From: Paraglaciecola mesophila KMM 241
GTDB lineage: Bacteria; Pseudomonadota; Gammaproteobacteria; Enterobacterales; Alteromonadaceae
Length of the DNA stretch: 64,000 nt
NCBI RefSeq assembly: GCF_000315015.1
Contig: NZ_BAEP01000004.1
Coordinates: 1-64,000 of the forward strand
Reading direction: 5' to 3'
Of the stretch, positions 56,840 through 64,000 are shown in pieces; within the stretch, counting starts at the first letter, position 1; every line of letters starts with the position of its first letter. The translations under genes and the position numbers were made by a program. The notes below the pieces were generated by a model. That model did not search any database and was not told the DNA's origin. It saw only the letters and a program-made list of their open reading frames with translations.

Positions 56840-57970
56840 TTACTCCTTGGCTAAATGTTGAAGTGGATTCGCATTAGCTTGCCATGGACTATCGAAAAAC
56901 CACACCAGGGTTTCATTCGGCACTTGATCAATGCTTGTATAACGCCACTTTGGCTGATGGTCTTTGTCCACCAATAATGCCCTAACCCCCTCTTGGAATT
57001 CACCGAACTCACCACAGCGGCATGACATTATCAATTCCATCTCAAAACACTGGGCTAGAGTCAGGCTTTGTCCATGTTGCAGCTGCCTGAAGACTAAACT
57101 TGCGCTAATAGGCGAGCCGGCTTGCAAGGTCTTTTGTGCTTTACTTAGCCACTTATCGCCTTGTGCATCAAGCGCCATTATCTGCTCAGCCACGTCGGCG
57201 GCGCTGGTTTTTGTAGCTAGCTCATCAAGTGTGCTTTGCAAAGGCTGGACCTTTGCTTCTGGCAGCAAGGCCTCATGTTGTTGATGCTGTTTGGCACATA
57301 ACACACTTAACTGGTCCCTATTGGCTGCGCTATGATTGCCCCATGGTACTTGCTTCAAACTTTCAAGCCATTGGGTTTTTAAATTATTCGGTATGAAGTA
57401 GTCGGCCATATTGACGTACAAGGCATCAGTGGCATTCATACTGGCACCTGTCATACCTAAAAATAGGCCGCAACCCAAAGGCATATTATTTAAGAACCAA
57501 CTGCCGCCCACGTCAGGGTATAAACCAATACTGATTTCGGGCATAGCAAGGCGCGACGTATCAGTCACAATGCGATGACTGCCACCATTCATCAAGCCCA
57601 TACCGCCGCCCATAACGATCCCCGCCCCCCATACAGCGAACGGTTTAGTGTAGGTATGGATTAGGTAATCGAGTTGATATTCTTGGGTAAAAAAGGCCTG
57701 CAATGATTCAGGCATACTCTTAGGCTGGCTTGCCATGGCGTTGTGCATAGCGACTACATCACCACCGGCGCACAGCGCTTTTTCGCCGCTGCCATCTAAT
57801 AGCACCATGCAAATATTTTCGTCTTGTTGCCACGCTAGAAGTTGCGGCATCAGTAACTGAATCATGTCCATGCTTAGCGCGTTGTGGGCGTTGGGGCGAT
57901 TAAGCGTAGCATGCCCTATTTTCATGCCGCTGTTGGTAGTAAGCTCTTGAAATATAACACTGTCAGACAC
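56840..57970 (-). CDS. 3-hydroxyisobutyryl-CoA hydrolase
   Basis: 376 residues, longer than an ordinary enoyl-CoA hydratase, as is typical of HIBCH. Crotonase motifs ATLNRPNAHNALSMDM, LCAGGDVVAMHN, WGAGIVMGGGMGLMNGGSHRIVTD and MPEISIGLYPDVGGSWFLN are present; the last includes the catalytic glutamate and aspartate of the hydrolase type. It releases CoA from 3-hydroxyisobutyryl-CoA. Confidence 0.92.
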   Translation of the reverse strand: MSDSVIFQELTTNSGMKIGHATLNRPNAHNALSMDMIQLLMPQLLAWQQDENICMVLLDGSGEKALCAGGDVVAMHNAMASQPKSMPESLQAFFTQEYQLDYLIHTYTKPFAVWGAGIVMGGGMGLMNGGSHRIVTDTSRLAMPEISIGLYPDVGGSWFLNNMPLGCGLFLGMTGASMNATDALYVNMADYFIPNNLKTQWLESLKQVPWGNHSAANRDQLSVLCAKQHQQHEALLPEAKVQPLQSTLDELATKTSAADVAEQIMALDAQGDKWLSKAQKTLQAGSPISASLVFRQLQHGQSLTLAQCFEMELIMSCRCGEFGEFQEGVRALLVDKDHQPKWRYTSIDQVPNETLVWFFDSPWQANANPLQHLAKE

Positions 57971-58063
57971 AGTCTACTCCTTTTTTAAGATGCAAATACA
58001 AGCCCTAAAGTACAGACTCTAACATGCAAAAAATCCCGATAGCTCAGGATGTTTATACTCGCT

Positions 58064-59221
58064 TTAAAGTATGTCGCCGGCGTCATCGGCCAAAAGACGT
58101 CGACCCACAATCATGCGCATAATCTCATTGGTTCCTTCCAGAATTTGATGTACGCGGACATCACGCACATGGCGCTCTAATGGATATTCTTGAATGTAGC
58201 CGTAGCCGCCATGAATTTGCAGAGCTTGATTACATACTTCAAAGCCAATATCAGTGGCAAAACGTTTTGCCATGGCACAATAAGCACTGCGCTCTGAGTC
58301 TTTATTGTCCAATTTAAACGCCGCCAAGCGCACCATTTGTCGCGCCGCGACCAATTCGGTCGCCATATCAGCGAGCTTAAATTGCAATGCTTGAAAGGCC
58401 GCGAGTGGCTTTCCGAATTGCGTACGCTCTTTCATGTATGCAGTAGCGGTATTCAGTGCCTGTTGAGCAGTGCCGATGGAGCACGTGGCAATATTGACTC
58501 GGCCACCATCTAAGCCTTGCATAGCAAAACTAAAGCCTTGGCCTTCATCCCCTAACAAGTTGACTTTACTGATACGCACATTATCAAACGTAATTAAGCG
58601 GGTGGGCTGGGCATTCCAGCCCATTTTTTCTTCTGCTTTGCCATAAATGATACCTTGTGCATCTGCTGGCACTAAAAACGCAGATATTCCTTTAGGACCT
58701 TCTCCGCCGGTGCGCGCCATCACCACTAACACATCGGTTTCCCCCGCCCCTGAGATAAACATCTTCGAGCCGTTCAACACATAATCATCGCCGTCTATTT
58801 TGGCAGTGGTACGCAATGCTGCGGCATCTGAACCAGAGCCCGGCTCTGTTAAGCAGTATGACGCCAGTATTTTGCCTGTGACCAAATCGGGACACCACTT
58901 GGCTTTTAATGCTGGTTTGCCCCATTTTGCGATCATCCACGTCGCCATATTATGAATAGTCATCATGGCCGTGGTGGCTGTGCAACCCATGGATAGTTGC
59001 TCGAAAATAATTGACGAGTCCAAACGACTTAAGCCTAGTCCGCCGTCTTCTTCACTGGTATACAAACCGCAAAAGCCTAACTCACCCGCTTGTTGAATAA
59101 CATCTTTCGGGAAGTGGTGCTCTTTGTCCCATTTTGCTGCATTAGGCGCCAGCGCTTGCTCTGCAAATTGACGAGCCGTGTCGGCAAACGCTTGTTGATC
59201 TTCAGTCAAATCAAAATTCAT
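58064..59221 (-). CDS. Acyl-CoA dehydrogenase, isobutyryl-CoA type
   Basis: 385 residues. FAD/substrate motifs CLTEPGSGSDAAALRT and the C-terminal QIHGGYGYIQEYPLERHVRDVRVHQILEGTNEIMR are present, with the catalytic glutamate in LEGTNE. Position between mmsA and the hydrolase indicates isobutyryl-CoA as substrate; a short/branched-chain enzyme for both valine and isoleucine is possible. It lies 11 bases after mmsA. Confidence 0.9.
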   Translation of the reverse strand: MNFDLTEDQQAFADTARQFAEQALAPNAAKWDKEHHFPKDVIQQAGELGFCGLYTSEEDGGLGLSRLDSSIIFEQLSMGCTATTAMMTIHNMATWMIAKWGKPALKAKWCPDLVTGKILASYCLTEPGSGSDAAALRTTAKIDGDDYVLNGSKMFISGAGETDVLVVMARTGGEGPKGISAFLVPADAQGIIYGKAEEKMGWNAQPTRLITFDNVRISKVNLLGDEGQGFSFAMQGLDGGRVNIATCSIGTAQQALNTATAYMKERTQFGKPLAAFQALQFKLADMATELVAARQMVRLAAFKLDNKDSERSAYCAMAKRFATDIGFEVCNQALQIHGGYGYIQEYPLERHVRDVRVHQILEGTNEIMRMIVGRRLLADDAGDIL

Positions 59222-59232
59222 AATGGGCTCCT

Positions 59233-60723
59233 TTACTTCAATTCGATGGTCATGTTGGGACCACTGGGAATGTCATTCTCAAACCAACGCGCTGTCACGG
59301 TTTTCGTTTCAGTGTAAAAACGCACCGCCTGCTTACCGTAGGCATGTAAGTCTCCATAGAAAGAATTTTTCCAACCGGTGAACGAGAAAAATGGCAAAGG
59401 CACAGGAATAGGTACGTTTATACCCACTTGACCCACTTCGATTTCATGCTGGTATTTGCGTGCTGCAGCGCCGCTAGCGGTAAAAATTGAAGTGCCGTTA
59501 CCAAAGGGATTGCTATTAACCAGCGCGATGGCTTCTTCGAGTGTATCCACTACCATGCAACACAAAACAGGGCCAAAAATTTCCTGCTTATAAATTTCCA
59601 TGTCTGTGGTCACATCGCTAAACACTGTAGGCCCAACCCAATTACCCTCTTCGTAGCCGGGTAACGTGAAATCGCTACCATCTAATAAGCATTTCGCGCC
59701 TTCGTTCTTACCTTGCTGAATAAGGGATAACACACGGGCTTTTGCTTGCGGGCTAATGAGCGGACCGTAAGCGGCATCTTTGTCGTCCCATAAGCCTGGT
59801 TTGACTTGCCCTATCATTTGGGCGAGTTCGTCAATCCACTGACTTGCTTCACCAACAAATACAGCCACAGAAATCGCCATACAACGCTGACCGGCCGCGC
59901 CAACAGATGCACCCACTAAGTTGTTTAGTACTTGCTTTACGTTGGCATCAGGCATGATCACAGAGTGATTTTTAGCACCCGCGAAACACTGAGCACGCTT
60001 CATATTATCGGTTGCTGTTTTGTATACATGCTGACCCACAGGGACTGAGCCCACAAATGACACTGCGCGCACATCATCATGGTTAAGCAATTTATTCACT
60101 TGGTCTTTGCCCCCATGAATAACGTTTAATACGCCCTTTGGCGCGCCTGCTTCAATGAACAGTTCCGCCAAGCGTGTGGGCGTAAGGGGGTCTTGTTCTG
60201 ACGGTTTAAGAATAAACGTATTGCCACAAGCAACGGCCATCGGGAACATCCAAAGCGGGATCATCGCAGGAAAGTTAAATGGTGTGATCCCGAGACACAC
60301 CCCCAGCGGTTGAATATAACTGTAGGTGTCAATACCACGGGCCACATTTTCCGCAGTTTCCCCCATCATCATGGCAGGTGCATTCATGGCTTGCTCCACC
60401 ACTTCAATGCCGCGCCACACATCACCTTTAGCATCATCAAAGGTTTTGCCGGTTTCGCTGCTAAGCAAAGTGGCAATTTCATCATGGTGCTCTTTTAACA
60501 ATTGCTGGTAACGCATCATCACGCGAGCACGTTCAGGCACTGGTACTTCTCGCCAAGTTAAAAAGGCTTCTTTGGCGCTGTTCACCGCCGCTTCTATTTC
60601 GGCGTCAGTGGCAATGGGCGCTTGGGCGATGACAGAATTATTCGCAGGATTGGTAACGTCGATAAATTGCTGCGACTGGGATGAAATAAACTCACCGTTG
60701 ATAAGTAAAGGAACGTGTTGCAT
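59233..60723 (-). CDS. mmsA: Methylmalonate-semialdehyde dehydrogenase (CoA-acylating)
   Basis: 496 residues. The start [52 protein letters not shown], the NAD-binding [15 protein letters not shown] and the catalytic cysteine in [14 protein letters not shown] are diagnostic of MmsA. It makes propionyl-CoA and CO2 from methylmalonate semialdehyde. First gene of the cluster, with a LiuR-like palindrome about 90 bases upstream. Confidence 0.96.
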   Translation of the reverse strand: MQHVPLLINGEFISSQSQQFIDVTNPANNSVIAQAPIATDAEIEAAVNSAKEAFLTWREVPVPERARVMMRYQQLLKEHHDEIATLLSSETGKTFDDAKGDVWRGIEVVEQAMNAPAMMMGETAENVARGIDTYSYIQPLGVCLGITPFNFPAMIPLWMFPMAVACGNTFILKPSEQDPLTPTRLAELFIEAGAPKGVLNVIHGGKDQVNKLLNHDDVRAVSFVGSVPVGQHVYKTATDNMKRAQCFAGAKNHSVIMPDANVKQVLNNLVGASVGAAGQRCMAISVAVFVGEASQWIDELAQMIGQVKPGLWDDKDAAYGPLISPQAKARVLSLIQQGKNEGAKCLLDGSDFTLPGYEEGNWVGPTVFSDVTTDMEIYKQEIFGPVLCCMVVDTLEEAIALVNSNPFGNGTSIFTASGAAARKYQHEIEVGQVGINVPIPVPLPFFSFTGWKNSFYGDLHAYGKQAVRFYTETKTVTARWFENDIPSGPNMTIELK

Positions 60724-60808
60724 AAATAGCCCTATTTAAAGTGCTTTGATTTTAACGGCAAACCAAAACTGTTAACGAAGTGTTATCAATATTACCAAAC
60801 AATTTACC

Positions 60809-60823
60809 TTTACGTTAACGTCA
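60809..60823. promoter_or_regulatory. LiuR-like palindrome upstream of mmsA
   Basis: TTTACGTTAACGTCA contains the perfect palindrome ACGTTAACGT (60812-60821). It resembles the ACGT-rich operator reported for LiuR, the MerR-type regulator of branched-chain amino-acid catabolism in gammaproteobacteria. It lies in the gap between divergent mmsA and the response-regulator gene. No liuR gene is in the window. Confidence 0.5.
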
Positions 60824-60990
60824 GTTCAATAATTTATTCTATTAACTGACAACTTCTGTATACATAGCTATGGTATTTCAGCAAACTAGGCCATTAAAGT
60901 TTCCCTTAAGCAAATAACTACACGTATTCTTTTTACTTGCTATGCTACTGATTATGATGAAAAAAGATTTTAAAATTCGAAAGGCGCTTC

Positions 60991-62610
60991 ATGTCACTAA
61001 GTGATATCAAGGTCGCTATTGTTGAAGACAATGGCATGGCTCGTATCAACCTGCGCAATCATTTAATGGAAATGGGCTTTAGCGAAATCGGCTGTTTTAG
61101 CAACGGTCGCGAGCTAAAAGCCCACGCACGCCTGCGCCGAATCGATTTGTTACTGATGGATTATCATTTAGGCCAAAACAAAAATGGCGTAGAAGTGGTG
61201 CAAGAGTTACAAGAGCAGGGGTTATTAAAAAGCTCGACCAGTATTATTTTTATCACCTCAGATCGCTTGCCCATGATAGTTGGCCAAATTGTCGATGTGC
61301 ATCCTGACGCACTGGTTATTAAACCGTACACCATTCGCAGTATCGAAAAAAACATTTCCGCATGTTTGAATTTCCACCATTATTTAATGCCCGTTTTCAA
61401 ACTGATGGACGAAGACGAATTCGCTCACGCGTTAGATAAATTGAACTACATGCTTGAACGCAATAGTCGCCCTCGTATGCGCAGCCAAATGGTTAAGCTG
61501 CAGGCGCGTTTGCTTATAAAAGTAAAGCGCTTCAAAGAAGCAGCAAGCGTGTATAACGATGTACTGCGTAGCTCTGACAAAATCATTTGGGCCAAGTGGG
61601 GGCTGATCCAAAGCCTGTATCTAGATGGGCAAATCAAGCAAAGTGAAGACATGCTTTTGGCGCTCACAGGGACTCAGCTTACCAGTGATAAAGCCCGGGA
61701 GTGGTTGGCCCGCATTTGCATCGACGCCAATCAATATGCTCAGGCAGAAGATCACATTAACGCAATTCGCGAAGGTGAAATGTCGGTCTCTGCTGCCCGC
61801 CTCAAAGCATACATATATCAAGCCCAAGAGCGTAACGACGAAGCTATTCAATTGCTTGAGAAAAAGCGCGAGTCGAATCGTGGCATCCGAGAACGTTACG
61901 ATGAGCTATCTCTGGATTTAGCCCGTTGTTATTTACAAGAAGCTGAAGGTAAAAAAGCCAATGAGCGAGAAAAAACCCTGCAAGTTGCTAAATTTCTGAT
62001 TGGCTCGGCGGGACGTAAAAACCTCGATCAAAAATTAATCATCAAAAAAGATTTTTTGTATGCGGCCGCCGCCGTCATGGCGGGCAATATCGAGAAGGCC
62101 TCAGAGCTTCTCAATCGTGAAGGCATGGATGACATGACTGATAGCGACGTGCTGCAGATGACCGATGCTATTTCTGCGTGGAAAGGCATAGGTAACGATG
62201 AAAAAGCCTCAGAAATACTAGCTTTGTGTAAGATGCGTCTTTCTCAACTAGATGATGGCAATGAGACTACCGTGGCTAACATGCAGGTTGTGAAACGTGA
62301 AGAAAGCATTGGCGAGCGCCGACCTGAAGCAATGAAGTTAAACAAAACTGGCTTAGAACATTACATAAAGCACGACTACCAAAAAGCCACCCAGGATTTT
62401 TACCAAGCCTATTTGCTCTTCCCTCGGGAGGTGGCTTTTAGTTTAAACTTGCTGCAAAGCTTGGTTGAAGCTGAACAGGGCTCTTATAAAACCATTAATA
62501 CGAGGCAGTTTTTATCAGAACTTTCCCGTCGCCAAATGGCCCCTAATAATCAAAAACGCTTGGAAGATATTGCTAAAAAGGTTGAGAAATCCCCTCAGAT
62601 CTTTAGCTGA
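60991..62610 (+). CDS. Response regulator with tetratricopeptide tail
   Basis: 539 residues. The receiver domain (about 5-125) has the acidic pair ED at 12-13, Asp57 in LLLMDYHLG and the conserved lysine in LVIKPYTI. The remaining 400 residues are helical TPR-like repeats (for example FKEAASVYNDVLRSSDKIIWAKWGLIQSLYLDGQIKQSEDMLLAL and NKTGLEHYIKHDYQKATQDFYQAYLLFP). There is no DNA-binding or enzymatic output domain, so it should act by protein contact. The layout recalls VieB of Vibrio cholerae. No sensor kinase is adjacent. Confidence 0.88.
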   Translation: MSLSDIKVAIVEDNGMARINLRNHLMEMGFSEIGCFSNGRELKAHARLRRIDLLLMDYHLGQNKNGVEVVQELQEQGLLKSSTSIIFITSDRLPMIVGQIVDVHPDALVIKPYTIRSIEKNISACLNFHHYLMPVFKLMDEDEFAHALDKLNYMLERNSRPRMRSQMVKLQARLLIKVKRFKEAASVYNDVLRSSDKIIWAKWGLIQSLYLDGQIKQSEDMLLALTGTQLTSDKAREWLARICIDANQYAQAEDHINAIREGEMSVSAARLKAYIYQAQERNDEAIQLLEKKRESNRGIRERYDELSLDLARCYLQEAEGKKANEREKTLQVAKFLIGSAGRKNLDQKLIIKKDFLYAAAAVMAGNIEKASELLNREGMDDMTDSDVLQMTDAISAWKGIGNDEKASEILALCKMRLSQLDDGNETTVANMQVVKREESIGERRPEAMKLNKTGLEHYIKHDYQKATQDFYQAYLLFPREVAFSLNLLQSLVEAEQGSYKTINTRQFLSELSRRQMAPNNQKRLEDIAKKVEKSPQIFS

Positions 62611-62623
62611 TACATATCTTCGG

Positions 62624-63490
62624 CTATTGTGTTTTGTCCGTTAGCGGAATAGACATATAACGCAGCCCATTGCTCTGCTTTTGAGGTAACTTCCCTGCTT
62701 GCAAGTTCACTTGCAGCGAAGGATAAAGTAGTTTCGGTACCGCAAGCGTAGCATCTCGTTTGTTGCGAAGCGCCACGTACTGCGCCTTACCAACCTGATT
62801 ATTCACATGAATATTGGCCGCTTGGCTTTGCGCTACTGTCGTTTGGTATTGCAGTTGCCTACCGTCGGGCTGGTAATCGTGACATACCCAAATTTTATAG
62901 TGTGCTGGTAATTGATGAAGGCGACTTATGCTGTCCCACAATAGCCCTGCATCGCCACCAGGGAAATCACATCGCGCCGTGCCACCGTCTGGCATAAATA
63001 GGGTGTCACCGACGAACACATTGTCATCGATGATGTAACTAAGGCTGTCACTTGTGTGCCCTGGCGTACTCATGCTCACCAGCGTGGCTGAGCCAAACTG
63101 CAGTGACTCACCGTCTTGTAATAGTTTGTCAAACGCGTCAAAGCGATGACCTTCCTCTTGTGCATAATTGAACGTCTTGGCAAAGCGTGCTTCCACCGCC
63201 TTAATCCCTTCCCCTATGCACGTTTTAACGCCTGTTTTAGAGTGTAAATAATGTGCAGCACTTAAATGATCTGCATGAGCATGGGTGTCTAATATCCAGT
63301 CCAACGTTAGCTGGTTTTCCTGCAGAAATGCCAACTGCTTATCAGCAAAAGTAGAAGACACTTCCCCAGAAAAAAGATCAAAGTCTAAAACGCTGTCAAT
63401 GATCACAGCGTGTTTACGCTCACTGTCTGACACTATGTAACTGACTGTGCCCGTTGCATCATGATAAAAACCATTTACTTGAACTGTCAT
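62624..63490 (-). CDS. Persulfide dioxygenase-like metallo-beta-lactamase (Blh/ETHE1 family)
   Basis: 288 residues. The metal-binding motif HAHADHLSAAHYL and further ligands in STPGHTSDSL, VGDTLFMPDGGTARCDFPGGDAG and VCHDYQPDGR fit the ETHE1/Blh group of persulfide dioxygenases. These oxidise glutathione persulfide to sulfite using mononuclear iron. The divergent TauE/SafE gene could export the sulfite. Two palindromes lie in the 77-base gap. In other bacteria the ArsR-type repressor BigR controls such a pair; none is inside the window. Confidence 0.87.
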   Translation of the reverse strand: MTVQVNGFYHDATGTVSYIVSDSERKHAVIIDSVLDFDLFSGEVSSTFADKQLAFLQENQLTLDWILDTHAHADHLSAAHYLHSKTGVKTCIGEGIKAVEARFAKTFNYAQEEGHRFDAFDKLLQDGESLQFGSATLVSMSTPGHTSDSLSYIIDDNVFVGDTLFMPDGGTARCDFPGGDAGLLWDSISRLHQLPAHYKIWVCHDYQPDGRQLQYQTTVAQSQAANIHVNNQVGKAQYVALRNKRDATLAVPKLLYPSLQVNLQAGKLPQKQSNGLRYMSIPLTDKTQ

Positions 63491-63501
63491 AAATTACCTC
63501 T

Positions 63502-63540
63502 TGCTAATTAGCATTTAAATATCGTATATTGCAAATATAC
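63502..63540. promoter_or_regulatory. Palindromes in the Blh/TauE divergent promoter
   Basis: TGCTAATTAGCA (63502-63513) is a perfect 12-base palindrome. GTATATT-GCA-AATATAC (63524-63540) is a perfect 7-bp inverted repeat with a 3-base centre. They sit in a 77-base gap between divergent genes and are candidate operators for an ArsR/BigR-type repressor. Confidence 0.5.
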
Positions 63541-63567
63541 AATATTAATCAAAGTTTGTACAAATTT

Positions 63568-64000
63568 ATGTTTCTGATGTTGCTATTGAGTGCAGGATTA
63601 ATTGGGTTAAGTTTAGGCCTATTAGGTGCAGGGGGCTCTATATTAACCGTGCCAGCCCTCACCTTATTCCTAGGTTTAGATGAAAAAAGCGCGATTACCA
63701 GCTCGATGCTAATCGTGGGCCTTATCTCAGCGGTGGGCGGCATCAAAGCCTATCGGAATCGGCAACTGGATTTGTCGATTCTGGTTAGCTTCGGCATTGT
63801 TAGCTTGCCTTTTGCTGCACTGGGCGCGCGCATAGGAATATGGCTACCCCAAGGCAGTCAAACGCTATTGTTAGTGGCTATTATGTGCATCGCTGCTTAT
63901 AAAATGTTTGCCAGCACCGTACGCTCTGACTCAGACACGTCTTCATCTTCCTATACCAACTCAATGGCGACTTCTGTTTCTGCGCCCCCACCAGGCAAAC
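63568..64000 (+). CDS. TauE/SafE-family membrane permease (partial)
   Basis: The frame is open from ATG at 63568 to the window end (144 codons), so the gene is cut. It begins MFLMLLLSAGLIGLSLGLLGAGG, continues ILTVPALTLFLGLDEKSAITSSMLIVG and has a second membrane block, the standard first half of TauE/SafE proteins (about 250 residues). These export sulfite or sulfur-containing organic anions. A serine-rich hydrophilic insert (SDSDTSSSSYTNSMATS) follows the fourth membrane segment. Divergent from the persulfide dioxygenase gene. Confidence 0.88.
   Translation, partial: MFLMLLLSAGLIGLSLGLLGAGGSILTVPALTLFLGLDEKSAITSSMLIVGLISAVGGIKAYRNRQLDLSILVSFGIVSLPFAALGARIGIWLPQGSQTLLLVAIMCIAAYKMFASTVRSDSDTSSSSYTNSMATSVSAPPPGK

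Noticed and set aside
1-64000. CRISPR array, prophage, insertion sequence or tRNA gene
   Set aside because: No regularly spaced direct repeats, integrase or transposase proteins, or cloverleaf-like sequences were recognised by eye; a tRNAscan or IS search was not possible.

Overview
The window reads as chromosome of a marine gammaproteobacterium of the Alteromonadaceae (Paraglaciecola/Glaciecola/Alteromonas-like). The grounds are the zwf-pgl-edd-glk-eda block divergent from hexR with pykA behind it, the rnr-rlmB pair beside motX (sodium-driven polar flagellum), a large TonB-dependent receptor, a PEP-CTERM-like protein and protein sequences closest in style to Shewanella/Vibrio/Alteromonas families. 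This placement is inference from remembered families; no search was run. I see no prophage, insertion sequence, CRISPR array or tRNA gene, and most of the content is housekeeping. The unusual material is in regulatory DNA and a few small uncharacterised proteins.

Layout. 1-330: tandem promoters and boxA of an rRNA operon transcribed leftwards out of the window. 490-1269: a secreted protein made of eleven 15-residue repeats. 1669-10136: spc and alpha ribosomal operons on the minus strand (rplN to rplQ, with secY, rpmJ and rpoA), not preceded by the S10 operon. 10.8-13.9 kb: acyl-CoA synthetase, a LysR regulator with a strong palindrome, and a small exported protein. 14.1-18.4 kb: rlmB, rnr, motX and a TIGR02647 gene. 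19-21.3 kb: flavin reductase, trmL, lysophospholipase-like hydrolase. 21.4-24.5 kb: cpxA/cpxR divergent from a cpxP-like gene with a CpxR-type box between them. 24.7-34.5 kb: mgsA, a kelch protein coupled to argE, then the divergent argC-argB-argF-argG-argH-argA operon with ARG boxes and an attenuator-like leader. 34.6-35.4 kb: two small conserved genes. 35.5-44 kb: Entner-Doudoroff operon, hexR and pykA with HexR-type palindromes. 44.1-49.5 kb: EAL phosphodiesterase, TonB receptor, saccharopine-dehydrogenase-like reductase, EF-hand protein. 49.6-55 kb: trhO, a DUF3718-like exported protein behind a sigma-54 promoter, a glutamine amidotransferase, NIPSNAP, a peptidoglycan-binding protein and a choice-of-anchor-L/PEP-CTERM-like protein. 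55.1-60.7 kb: valine catabolic cluster with a LiuR-like palindrome upstream. 61-64 kb: response regulator with a TPR tail, then divergent persulfide dioxygenase and TauE/SafE exporter (cut by the window end).

How the genes work together. The arg genes give a nearly complete arginine route (argA, B, C, E, F, G, H; argD is not here). The ED operon turns glucose to pyruvate and glyceraldehyde-3-phosphate, with HexR as the likely local repressor. The valine block runs from isobutyryl-CoA to propionyl-CoA. The Cpx block is a self-contained envelope-stress circuit. The most rewarding places for a second look are the argC leader, the 15-residue repeat protein, the sigma-54 promoter of the DUF3718 gene, the LysR palindrome, and the break between the S10 and spc operons.
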